Shown here one piece after another: positions 1 through 10,400 of a DNA stretch of 64,000 nt. Source of the DNA: Ooceraea biroi (taxonomy: Eukaryota > Arthropoda > Insecta > Hymenoptera > Formicidae); contig NC_039518.1 of NCBI RefSeq assembly GCF_003672135.1, positions 6,202,136-6,266,135 of the forward strand, read 5' to 3'. Position numbers and translations under genes: made by a program. The notes beneath the pieces were generated by a model. The model did not search any database. It was not told the origin of the DNA and saw only the letters and a list, made by a program, of their open reading frames with translations. Each line of letters starts with the position of its first letter. Within the stretch, counting starts at the first letter, position 1.

Positions 1-828
1 GTCGACAAGATCTGTGTGTGCAAAGTTACTGAAAAGTAACACGCAAATGGTGTACACGTCGCGTCGGCGACTAGCACCGCGAGTTCCCGAGTTCTCGCGC
101 GGTTATTGTGTGATGCGCTCTCGAGACTTCCGGTTTCACGACAGACCGCAGGCCTCCTTCCTGCGACCTGTGGGAGAGATCGCGCGATGCACGCGTTTCT
201 CCGCAGCGCAGCGATGCTTAATTGGCAGCGCAACCGAAGCGGAGGCGCTCCGCTTTAATCGCCGTTATATCAGCGAGAAAAATACGAGAACTATCGCCTG
301 ACGATGACGCCGGGGGAAGCGGAGAAGAGACGGGGACTCTTTTGGATCGCATTACGTGATCGTGTTGCCGCTCTCACGAGCAGTGAGACGACGCTATCAC
401 GCGCGGATTCATATGCGTCCATTCACGCGCGTGGACGACTTTTGTGCGCGGCGCAGCTCGGCGATACGGAGGGGATTTCAACAACGGCACGTGCGATAAC
501 TTCAAGGTTCCAGATAGAAGCTCGTGGCAGCTTCTTCGAGTACTGCGAGACAAGTGCACGCGGATATCCCGTAGGAGGATACCGTAAATGTTATCGAAAA
601 GACGCAATCGCGCAAGCAAACATTTCCCGCAAAATAAAAGATACGACAAGATACAAAGATAAAGATCTTCAGGTTCTGTATTTCTCCTCGTTTTCCGCTC
701 GCGAATTCGCACACGTCGACGTGAACGGAGCTGAAAGAAGCGCGGATCGTTGCGCGGCCACACGCACGCACCGCGATGAGGATCGGTGTGCGCCTTGGCC
801 TTCTCCCATGGGGAGGAAACCTTTATCT
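1..828. other. GC-rich spacer, no gene recognised
   Basis: Open frames of 90-190 codons occur on both strands and overlap one another. They are rich in Arg and Ala and show no family motif, as expected for stop-poor GC-rich DNA. No repeat, tRNA or splice-supported exon could be recognised. Confidence 0.6.
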
Positions 829-2545
829 TGTAAGAGGCGAAAAATAAATAGGAGACTGCCTTAGATTTGAACTCGAACTCTCCGGGATCCCTGGTTCACA
901 CGCCTAGGTCATAGGCTGTACGGCCAATACTCCTACTGTTGTGATCAACTTGTTTTCATTCCGATCCTCTATACGACCTGTCAGTCTCGACTATCTTTCC
1001 AGATCTTACAGCTCGGCCAGCCTGACATTACATTCGTCCCCGAATGTCTCCAAATCGTCGGTTCACTCCACTTGAGTCCTTCCCAACCTCCATTTTTGGT
1101 TCACTCTTCTGAGTCCCTCCCAACCTCCATTTTTGGTTCACTCTTCTGAGTCCCTCCCAACATCCATTTTTGGTTCACTCTTCTGAGTCCTTCCCAATCT
1201 CCATGTTGGTTCACTCCTCTGAGTCCGTCCCGACCTCCATGTTCAGGCTTCACTACCGGCCAGCTGCTTCTCAACTCCCTCCTCTCCGAGGGGTAGCGGA
1301 TTTTATCCCACTTCTGAATTGTAAGAGGCGAAAAATAACTAGGAACTGCCTTAGATTTGAACTCGAACTCTCCGGGATGCCTGGTTCACACGCCTAGGTC
1401 TTAGGCTGTACGGCCAATACTCCTACTGTTGTGATCAACTTGTTTTCATTCCGATCCTCTATACGACCTGTCAGTCTCGACTATCTTTCCAGATCTTACA
1501 GCTCGGCCAGCCTGACATTACATTCGTCCCCGAATGTCTCCAAATCGTCGGTTCACTCCACTTGAGTCCTTCCCAACCTCCATTTTTGGTTCACTCTTTT
1601 GAGTCCCTCCCAACCTCCATGTTGGTTCACTCCTCTGAGTCCTTCCCAATCTCCATGTTGGTTCACTCCTCTGAGTCCTTCCCAATCTCCATGTTGGTTT
1701 ACTCCTCTGAGTCCCTCCCAACATCCATTTTTGGTTCACTCTTTTGAGTCCCTCCCAACCTTCATGTTGGTTCACTCCTCTGAGTCCTTCCCAATCTCCA
1801 TGTTGGTTCACTCCTCTGAGTCCGTCCCGACCTCCATGTTCAGGCTTCACTACCGGCCAGCTGCTTCTCAACTCCCTCCTCTCCGAGGGGTAGCGGATTT
1901 TATCTCACTTCTGAATTGTAAGAGGCGAAAAATAACTAGGAGACTGCCTTAGATTTGAACTCGAACTCTCCGGGATCTCTGGTTCACACGCCTAGGTCTT
2001 AGGCTGTACGGCCAATACTCCTACTGTTGTGATCAACTTGTTTTCATTCCGATCCTCTATACGACCTGTCAGTCTCGACTATCTTTCCAGATCTTACAGC
2101 TCGGCCAGCCTGACATTACATTCGTCCCCGAATGTCTCCAAATCGTCGGTTCACTCCACTTGAGTCCCTCCCAACCTCCATGTTGGTTCACTCTTCTGAG
2201 TCCTTCCCAATCTCCATGTTGGTTCACTCCTCTGAGTCCGTCCCGACCTCCATGTTCAGGCTTCACTACCGGCCAGCTGCCTCTCAACTCCCTCCTCTCC
2301 GAGGGGTAGCGGATGAATCTCAACTGTCTTCGAGGGGTAGCGGATTTTATCCCACTTCTGAATTGTAAGAGGCGAAAAATAACTAGGAGACTGCCTTAGA
2401 TTTGAACTCGAACTCTCCGGGATCCCTGGTTCACACGCCTAGATCTTAGGCTGTACGGCCAATACTCCTACTGTTGTGATCAACTTGTTTTCATTCCGAT
2501 CCTCTATACGACCTGTCAGTCTCGACTATCTTTCCAGATCTTACA
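829..2545 (-). mobile_element. LTR-like (TRIM-type) multimer, array A: four terminal repeats, three internal segments
   Basis: Four near-identical repeats lie at 829-1010, 1320-1500, 1917-2098 and 2364-2545. Each begins TGTAAGAGGCG and ends AGATCTTACA, so each is bounded by TG...CA with a 7-bp inverted terminus. They are separated by three internal segments of about 309, 416 and 265 bp. The flanks ATCT and GTCT match at 3 of 4 positions, a possible decayed 4-bp target duplication. Read on the minus strand, the repeat is followed by ATTCAGAAGTGGGAT, which resembles a primer-binding region, and the internal part ends near GGGGACGAATGT. The orientation and the LTR assignment are therefore inferences. 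There is no gag or pol, so the element would be non-autonomous. A foldback DNA element is a less likely alternative because the 182-bp repeats are direct. Confidence 0.7.
1561..1855 (-). repeat. 36/37-bp minisatellite inside array A
   Basis: A unit of the form GGTTCACTCCTCTGAGTCC plus about 17 further bases is repeated eight or nine times in the second internal segment. Units with CCATGTTGG are 36 bp and units with CCATTTTTGG are 37 bp, so the reading frame moves at each 37-bp unit. The minus strand remains open throughout and gives a repetitive peptide built on GLRGVNQHG-like blocks. Copy number differs between segments: two or three units in some, eight or nine here. Confidence 0.85.
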
Positions 2546-4716
2546 GTCTTCTTATGCAGCCACGCCATTACGCAGCCTGCCTATATTCACCGTGCGTTCC
2601 CGGTGCTTCGTTAAGCTTTGTCCTTAAATCAAAATAGAAGCCCCTAATTAACGCGAGCAGGAGGAAGCGGCAGGAAAAAGCGTGCACAATTTATGCGAGC
2701 CGCGTCTCGTCGACGACGCGCGAATATTACGCGGCTAATTCCCCGGTGACGTCGCCGGATGAAAAACTCACCCCCGGCGTCGAGTGCACGCGGGAGGTCG
2801 TTAACGAAATTCGCGCCGGGAAATTTACGCCGATCCAGGAGAGAGAACATACGCTGCGTGCGTGTACGCGCGATGTCTGCGCGAGCGATCGCGAAGCGAG
2901 TCCGAACGATAGATCGTTGCTGCGGATAATGAATGCCGGTCGACCGCTTAAGTCCAATTGTATATATCGCGTATAAATCGTGGATCGTTTCGATTCTCCT
3001 TTTGCCGTGTCAGAGAGCGAGGCGCGCCTTCTCGAGCGCGCGGCGCGATGCGTTTTTCGCTCCGCGGTTCGTTTGCGCTCGTAGCACAGCGTATCAAGAT
3101 GTAACGCGGAATTCCAGGGCGGCTGAAGATTATGCATCGAGCAGGAAGCGGCTTCCTCGCTTGCTCGCGTGTGCGACTTATTTTATGCGCGATCCCTCCG
3201 CGCGTACAAAGGGGAGATAACAATAAAAACTCGCGGCGAGAGATATGTACCTCGGGTAAGAAATAATTCGCTCGCCCGCGATAACGCGAGCAACGAAACA
3301 TTAATAATCCGCGAGATCCGCCGCGAGCGTGCGGCGCGAGTAGGTACGCTGAACGGTAACGCAAGCCGCGCGCGTTACGCTCGCGAGAAACAAAATTCTT
3401 TTCGAGTACTCTCGAGCCAGCTCGCCTGTTTGTGAAACGCGAGAAGCGTCGCGGCTGAACTACGTCGAAAGTGAAATGACGAATTTGATCGCCGCGCGTG
3501 GTAATTCATTCCGCTCCGGTCAACGTCCCGCGAGCGAGCGCGAGAGAGTTCGGTTTCATGACGCGCGAGTGCACGGTGGATGCCCGTGACACGTTCACAT
3601 GACCCTTTTCCGCGGCGTCACAGTTCTCATGAAACATTAGACGCGTATGTGAATGGGAGACGTGTCGTTACGATACTTCCGGCGGATAGCCCCGTGACAC
3701 GAACGCTGTCAGAACGTAAACAGGAGTACGCGGAAATGAAGCCGCTTGCAGTCGGCTGTTTTTTATCAACGAAAAATTATACTCTTCTTTAAATAAAAAA
3801 TCATTTTTCGAAAGCGAGAAGAATAAGATTGCTAGTAAAATTGACGCGGAAAAACGTTTCATGTTAATCTCATCGTTACAAAATAATATGTCAAGTTGCA
3901 AGCAAGCGCTCTACAGCTACACAAATGCGATTTGATTAATACATTTCAACTGTCATATAAAATAAGATAGTATTCGTGTCAGTAAAGTACGCCGATCGCG
4001 GCCACAAATGACAGGAATTGCGCCATTGAAGCACAAGCAGCGACGCGGCGCCAGCCGTGGGACCAGTCTTGAATCGTGAACGGATATTGCGCAATCAGGA
4101 ACACATGACGCGCACGCAGCGCGGTAGAAAAGCTTGCCAAGACGACGCGGAAAATTGTCCGAATAATCTAAGGGTCGTCGACGTAACGAGAGAACGGATA
4201 TATCTTACGTAATTAGCCGGTGCACCGCGAGCGGGGTGAAATTGCACCGCCTAAAACGAGCGAAGTCGAGCACCTGCGGAAGTCGGACTCGTGGGAGTAA
4301 TCCGGCTGAAATCGCGCGGATGTGTTACGCAGCGGGGATGGTCACGCGAATAAGCATGAGAAAAGACATCACGGAAAAAGGCGGGAGGGAAAAAGGGGGA
4401 AAACCAAGCCGCGACATCGTGGAATCTTGCCGACGAGAAAACGAGACAGCCGAACGACAGAATTAGAATCGCGAGGTGTTCGCCGCAGCCTCGAACAAAT
4501 TCCGCATGCAGAAACGCCGGCCAAAACTGCCAGACGTTTACGCAATCGCGACAGGCCCTAACCTACCTCAAGAAATCTGTTGTTTTGTCTGCCGGTGAAA
4601 CATACATGCTCGGCGCACTACTAACGTACGCGAGTCGATCTTGCGCGCGACTTGGAAAGCCTCGAGGAAAATCGCGGACTGCCAGCTGACGCGAGATTGC
4701 AATTTTTGGAATTCAG
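2546..4716. other. GC-rich spacer between arrays A and B
   Basis: Overlapping short open frames on both strands without recognisable motifs. Several look like chance frames in CG-dinucleotide-rich DNA, for example around 2727-3137 and 2948-3364. An AT-richer stretch lies near 3780-3980. No repeat or RNA gene was recognised. Confidence 0.55.
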
Positions 4717-6319
4717 TGTAAGAGGCGAAAAATAACTAGGAGACTGCCTTAGATTTGAACTCGAACTCTCCGGGATCCCTGGTTCACACGCCTAGGTCTT
4801 AGGCTGTACGGCCAATACTCCTACTGTTGTGATCAACTTGTTTTCATTCCGACCCTCTATACGACCTGTCAGTCTCGACTATCTTTCCAGATCTTACAGC
4901 TCGGCCAGCCTGACATTACATTCGTCCCCGAATGTCTCCAAATCGTCGGTTCACTCCACTTGAGTCCCTCCCAACATCCATTTTTGGTTCACTCTTCTGA
5001 GTCCCTCCCAACCTCCATGTTGGTTCACTCCTCTGAGTCCGTCCCGACCTCCATGTTCAGGCTTCACTACCGGCCAGCTGCTTCTCAACTCCCTCCTCTC
5101 CGAGGGGTAGCGGATGAATCTCAACTGTCTTCGAGGGGTAGCGGATTTTATCCCACTTCTAAATTGTAAGAGGCGAAAAATAACTAGGAGACTGCCTTAG
5201 ATTTGAACTCGAACTCTCCGGGATCCCTGGTTCACACGCCTAGGTCTTAGGCTGTACGGCCAATACTCCTACTGTTGTGATCAACTTGTTTTCATTCCGA
5301 TCCTCTATACGACTTGTCAGTCTCGACTATCTTTCCAGATCTTACAGCTCGGCCAGCCTGACAATACATTCGTCCCCGAATGTCTCCAAATCGTCGGTTC
5401 ACTCCACTTGAGTCCCTCCCAACCTCCATTTTTGGTTCACTCTTCTGAGTCCCTCCCAACCTCCATTTTTGGTTCACTCTTCTGAGTCCCTCCCAACCTC
5501 CATGTTGGTTCACTCCTCTGAGTCCTTCCCAATTTCCATGGTGGTTCACTACTCTGAGTCCTTCCCAATCTCCATGTTGGTTCACTCCTCTGAGTCCGTC
5601 CCGACCTCCATGTTCAGGCTTCACTACCGGCCAGCTGCTTCTCAACTCCCTCCTCTCCGAGGGGTAGCGGATGAATCTCAACTGTCTTCGAGGGGTAACG
5701 GATTTTATCCCACTTCTGAATTGTAAGAGGCGAAAAATAACTAGGAACTGCCTTAGATTTGAACTCGAACTCTCCGGGATGCCTGTTTCACACGCCTAGG
5801 TCTTAGGCTGTACGGCCAATACTCCTACTGTTGTGATCAACTTGTTTTCATTCCGATCCTCTATACGACCTGTCAGTCTCGACTATCTTTCCAGATCTTA
5901 CAGCTCGGCCAGCCTGACATTACATTCGTCCCCGAATGTCTCCAAATCGTCGGTTCACTCCACTTGAGTCCCTCCCAACCTCCATTTTTGGTTCACTCTT
6001 CTGAGTCCTTCCCAATCTTCATGTTGGTTCACTCCTCTGAGTCCGTCCCGACCTCCATGTTCAGGCTTCACTACCGGCCAGCTGCTTCTCAACTCCCTCC
6101 TCTCCGAGGGGTAGCGGATTTTATCCCACTTCTGAATTGTAAGAGGCGAAAAATAACTAGGAGACTGCCTTAGATTTGAACTCGAACTCTCCGGGATCCC
6201 TGGTTCACACGCCTAGGTCTTAGGCTGTACGGCCAATACTCCTACTGTTGTGATTAACTTGTTTTCATTCCGATCCTCTATACAACCTGTCAGTCTCGAC
6301 TATCTTTCCAGATCTTACA
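4717..6319 (-). mobile_element. LTR-like (TRIM-type) multimer, array B, with TCAG target duplication
   Basis: Terminal repeats lie at 4717-4898, 5165-5346, 5722-5902 and 6138-6319, with internal segments of about 266, 375 and 235 bp. The array is flanked by TCAG on the left (4713-4716) and TCAG on the right (6320-6323). This is a perfect 4-bp target duplication surrounding the whole multimer, not a single unit. The third repeat is the 181-bp variant lacking GA in ACTAGGA(GA)CTGCC. It also carries GGATGCCTG, a variant shared with the second repeat of array A. No coding region of a retroelement is present. Confidence 0.75.
5404..5620 (-). repeat. 36/37-bp minisatellite inside array B
   Basis: Same unit as in array A, about six copies in the middle internal segment. 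The other two internal segments of this array hold three each. The final unit before the non-repeat sequence always ends GTCCCGACCTCCATGTTCAGG. Confidence 0.8.
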
Positions 6320-7505
6320 TCAGGAACGGATGCACGAAGCTGCGTCAATCGCGGTGATGTCGCTCGCTCGCTGGGAAAGATCCGTTTCCAGAGTCGCGTA
6401 TCTAGCATAATTACGTTTATCGAACGTAAACGCGTAAACAAACACAGCCAATTAACTTAATTTAATGCACGATGTTAAGTATCCGCGCGAGGGGAAAAAC
6501 CCGCGTATTATTCAAACAGCGAGTGTCTGATAACGCGCGGTTGCATCAGCGCGAGACTGCAGACGCCAGACTCAGGCGCGCGAGCGCGAAGGAAATTTTC
6601 CAGTCGCGTATCAGCGTGATCGGCATTGCGTAATCGTTGTCCGCGAAAAAATCGCCCCGCGGGAGCTCGCTCGCGGAATCACATTTGTGGCACGTGTCGC
6701 GGTGCGCATTTGCGCAATTGCAATTTGCATAATTGCAACGGGGGAATCGAGAGGTATCGGTGCGTAAGAATCGGCACGTACCCGCTTGCACGCCGACAGT
6801 CAGAAAAATCGCGCTTTCTCGACTTATCTGTCGGTCGTTTCGTGATCCGCGTTCAAGTTCCATGGCCTGTCCGACCTCTTGCGACACGCTCCCCAGGGGA
6901 GAGCGGCAATTAACGCGATAACGATTAACGCCAAAGCGAAGGCGCGCGCGGATCCCCGCGCGGCCGCGAGATACCGATATCGTTTGATTAGCCGCGAACC
7001 GGCACGTGACACCCTCCACGGACTTTGAACGCCTCGTTAAGATTGTTTACGGGGGAACCTCGTTAAATCTCGCGCGTCTCGCCCGTTGCCGCATAATTTA
7101 TGGCGGTACGTCAATCCACGGACAATGCGGATGATTACGAAACCGCGCTGAAAGCCTCGCGTGCGCTTATGGAACTGCGGAAACTTTTGCGCGTGCTCAG
7201 GCAGCTTGACAAAGGCACGCGTCAAATGCAAACGTCGCTCACAAACTGGGACAAACGAGCAAGACGACTGTACGTGGGAGATCGGAACGTTATAGAATAT
7301 CTCAATAATTATTGCGCAAACTGTAAGAACAATTTTCAACAAAATGCAAATAGATAAAATGCATATATAGATACGCCGTTTAATAAGCGGCGAGTGCAAG
7401 GAATCTCCCGTTTCAAAAAGGAACCGTTAAGGGGATCCTGGAGTCGTCTGTATTACCGGCAGAATTGGTCGATCTTACTGTACTAATTACTCTTTAATGA
7501 TTGTA
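6320..7505. other. Spacer, mostly GC-rich
   Basis: No recognised gene or repeat apart from the weak open frame listed at 7100-7357. Reading frames on both strands around 6546-7019 overlap and are probably chance. Confidence 0.5.
7100..7357 (+). CDS. Unrecognised 85-residue open frame
   Basis: The frame starts at ATG 7100 and encodes a charged, helix-prone peptide with a Leu/Arg-rich segment (LRKLLRVLRQL, about residues 28-38) and two Cys near the end. It is less Arg/Ala-skewed than the surrounding chance frames. It lies opposite a 120-codon minus-strand frame, which weakens the case. I recognise no family, see no signal peptide or membrane segment, and cannot exclude chance. A small exon is the other possibility. 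Confidence 0.15.
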   Translation: MAVRQSTDNADDYETALKASRALMELRKLLRVLRQLDKGTRQMQTSLTNWDKRARRLYVGDRNVIEYLNNYCANCKNNFQQNANR

Positions 7506-7923
7506 TAGAATGAAAAATCCTTCTCCACGATTAAAGTATACAAAGAAATATACTGAGCGAAACTCGACTTTATGTTAAAAACGACAAAAAAAATTTACAG
7601 TTTTATTATCGGCTTATTGTGACGTCACCTCGTACATTAATATTCTTAATATAAATGTTTTGCAGTTTGTGTGGCCAAATTTCGATAATCGCAAGGACGG
7701 AACAAAATGAAAGAATATGGGGAAGCTTTTAGAAATGAGTTTAGAAGCCTAGTGTAAAAGTAATTAGTGCAGAAAGATTCGTGATCATTTCGTGCCTACG
7801 TATGCCTGTGAAATCGTGGCTGAATAAAAAATTGTGATTTTTTTCCGTTTGGAAAGTTAAGTCCTGCTTTTCACATTACATTATTGTGTGTACTTTCATC
7901 GTGGAAAAGGATTTTTCATTCTG
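7506..7923. mobile_element. MITE-like element with about 35-bp terminal inverted repeats
   Basis: The left end (about 7508-7542) carries GAATGAAAAATCCTTCTCCA followed by CGATTAAAGTA. The right end (about 7888-7922) is its reverse complement with only a few mismatches. The interior is AT-rich and non-coding. The ends resemble (T/C)AGAATG. I could not fix a target duplication, so no superfamily is assigned. Confidence 0.6.
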
Positions 7924-9590
7924 TGAATTCAATAAAAAGAAAATACAGGAAAATCATCGATTCCGCCGGTAATTCAGACGCCGCGACGGAGTTCACTGGC
8001 CACTCCAGGATCCTCTTAACGCTGGATTCAGGATCAAGATCGTTTGCCTTTCGCATAAATCACTTTCCGCAACTTTCCGCGTGCGATAAAGCGCGCGTGA
8101 CTCGACGATATCATACGCGCGTGCTTTTTATTCGTCGCGCGCAAACGACGACGGCGCGATAAGTTCCTCACGAAACGCCTCCCACGAAGGAAGCAGCACT
8201 CCGTCGTACGGAGTACGCTTCGCGGAGTAGGAGCGGGAAAGAAATTTGGGCCACGGCGAGGCGATACGCGGCTCCGGCGCTCGTTAAACCATTAAGCGAC
8301 AACGTGCCTCCCGGGTTATCGCCGTGCTAATAAAGCCGGGCATTGTCGACACGCCGCGCCGATAAGCGCTCCGTTTTATTTCCTCTCCCGATGGCACCGC
8401 GCCCGAGATGGCCGAGCTCCTTCGATAGCCGGACGCTCATAAACCTGGATATGTATCCTGCGCTATCGCATCGCCACCGGAACGGAATAACCGTAACTCA
8501 GAAATCCGCGCGCGTGACGGCGATTGCTGGGCTGTTGTGCCGTCCGCGCGTTCGCCGCGTCGCGTGGGTGAAAACCTTATCTGACCGCGGCAATTTCGTA
8601 CTCTCCCCACCTCTTCCCCGATGTTCTTTATTTTTGCGATACCCTTACATGTACGCGGAGGAACGGGAGATAAAATTACGCGCGATCGCGGGGTGTCGCG
8701 TTCCGCGTGAATCACGTCTCGGGCGGGGAGCGCCCTGCTCGATTGACGCAACACTCGGGTGACATTGATAGCGGTATCTCGATGTTCATCGATGTGGAGG
8801 TGCGTAACACGTGAGCCTGTCGTTGGATCGAGATATAAAAAGCGCCGAGATACGTAATCGGCCAGAGGCGCGAGGCGTTTGTGGGATTGCGCGTGGCTAA
8901 TGGCCGCGCAGAAGCACGACGAAGTTCCGCTGGAAAGCGACTTATCGATTTATCGTTCGTCACGTAAGAATACCGTGTGCGTGTAAAAATTGCCGCCAAT
9001 TAGCTGGACGCAGCAATGATCGATATTGCCAAGCGCCACAAGATGAGAATGAAGAAATGCCGATATGACGCAGCGGCTATCTTGCTGCTTACGCTGCAGT
9101 CGGTGATACCTGCGTTTTTCCAACGACTTTCCCACTGCTCGAGAGTCCTCCTCGGAGACGATTCCAGCCGGCGACCGATCCGTCCGCATCCTCGTTAATT
9201 CACATGGGACTCGCACGGCCCCGAGCCTCGAAAGCGTCCAAAGCAAATTTGCTCAGTCCGGTCACGCGCGACGCGCTTCGCGCCGCGCGCGCTACGCGGC
9301 CGCGTGCGCTGCTCGCACGTCGATCCTCCGTTTACCCGTGTCATTATTAACGTGGAAGGTGGCCGAAGTTTGCACGCTGGTTAGTGCCGCCGGCTGAGGG
9401 GAGGAGATGAGCGAAAACGAGCGTGACACGGAGAGAACGAGCCGCACGAAGCGTGCGCCAGCCGAGCGGAATTCCAGCGAGATGACGGTCGCGTGCGTGT
9501 GCAAGGTACACGGGTCGGGTCGACATCGGATCGCTATATAAGCACTTTATTTCTGCATAATAAAAATTTCCTTCTAATCGGAATCATATA
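7924..9590. other. GC-rich spacer
   Basis: Overlapping open frames on both strands (for example 8343-8762 plus and 8437-8754 minus) without motifs. No gene or repeat recognised. Confidence 0.5.
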
Positions 9591-9776
9591 CCGTATTCGG
9601 TAAATCTACCGATTAGCGAACCTCCTATCACCTTGTCCTTGACATATATTATAGAGGTCACCCTCCTGAGTGACCTTCAAAAGGTTTTAGCCGTCGGTCG
9701 TTGTTTACTAAAAAGTTATTAACAAAAGAAGTTTAATGATTTTGCATGAATTTTCAGCCGTCCACAACAAGCAAAA

Positions 9777-10029
9777 GGTTATATTTTCCGAAACTGGAGC
9801 CCCGGACACATACGCTCGGTTTCAGCCCGCCTCGCGGGAGGGCGGGGGGCAGGGGCTTCGCCCCCCGCCCCCCGCCAGAACCAGTGTAACAGATTTTACC
9901 GTACAGATTTTTATCACCTGGTACACGGCACGGATTCCGGCGGGGGGGGGGCGAAGCCCCTGCCCCCGCCCTCCCGCGAAGCGGGCTGAAAACGAGCTGT
10001 CCGAGGCTCCAGTTTCGGAAAATATAACC
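9777..10029. repeat. Nested GC-rich inverted repeat inside the foldback
   Basis: The left arm starts GGTTATATTTTCCGAAACTG and the right arm ends CAGTTTCGGAAAATATAACC. Inside these lie long G- and C-runs (9835-9886 and 9939-9985) that are also mutually inverted, around a short loop with CTGGTACACGG. The whole could form a very stable hairpin. It looks like an insertion into the outer foldback or a captured subterminal module. Confidence 0.75.
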
Positions 10030-10033
10030 TAAC

Positions 10034-10064
10034 CAGGTTAGGTTAGGTTAGTTTAGGTTAGGTT
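10034..10064 (+). repeat. Interstitial TTAGG telomere-type repeat
   Basis: A run of AGGTT units in 5-bp register with one variant unit (AGTTT) lies directly beside the inner hairpin. TTAGG is the ancestral insect telomere repeat. Confidence 0.75.
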
Positions 10065-10400
10065 AAAGCAGAGAATACTTTGTATTTAACTGTTTATGCT
10101 TTTGGTTAAAGTGAAGAATACTTTGTACTTATATTAAAAGAAACTGTTCTATATATTAACGATTCACTGCTTTAAATGACTTTCCTTCCTTCGTTCATAT
10201 ACATATTCGTCTTTTATATCTTTCAATATTCAAAATAACTACTATATTTGCAAAATTTCTTTTGTTAATAACTTTTTAGTAAACAACGATCGACGGTTAA
10301 AACTTGCACAATGTTACTCAGGAGGGTGACCTCTATAATATATGTCAAGGACAAGGTGATAGGAGGTGGGTTCGCTAATCGGTAGATTTACCCCGTATTC

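Larger units (their letters stand above)
9599..10392. mobile_element. Foldback DNA element with 8-bp target duplication
   Basis: The element begins GGTAAATCTACCGATTAGCG and ends with the inverted form CGCTAATCGGTAGATTTACC. It is flanked on both sides by CCGTATTC (9591-9598 and 10393-10400), a perfect 8-bp duplication. The inverted arms are about 135-140 bp (9599-9735 and 10258-10392) with scattered mismatches. There is no transposase. An 8-bp duplication fits hAT, P, Merlin or related superfamilies; the GG start is not hAT-like, so the superfamily is left open. A second inverted repeat is nested inside it. Confidence 0.8.

Noticed and set aside
1561..1855. CRISPR-like regularly spaced repeats
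   Set aside because: Units are contiguous 36/37-bp minisatellite copies without unique spacers, in eukaryotic DNA.
1599..1952. Plus-strand repetitive frame (VHSSESFPISML-type) in the LTR-like arrays
   Set aside because: Product of a stop-free minisatellite unit; both strands are open and no start, domain or promoter supports a gene.
7506..7923. hAT assignment of the MITE from its (T/C)AGAATG ends
   Set aside because: The flanking 8 bp match at only 5 of 8 positions, too weak to support it.
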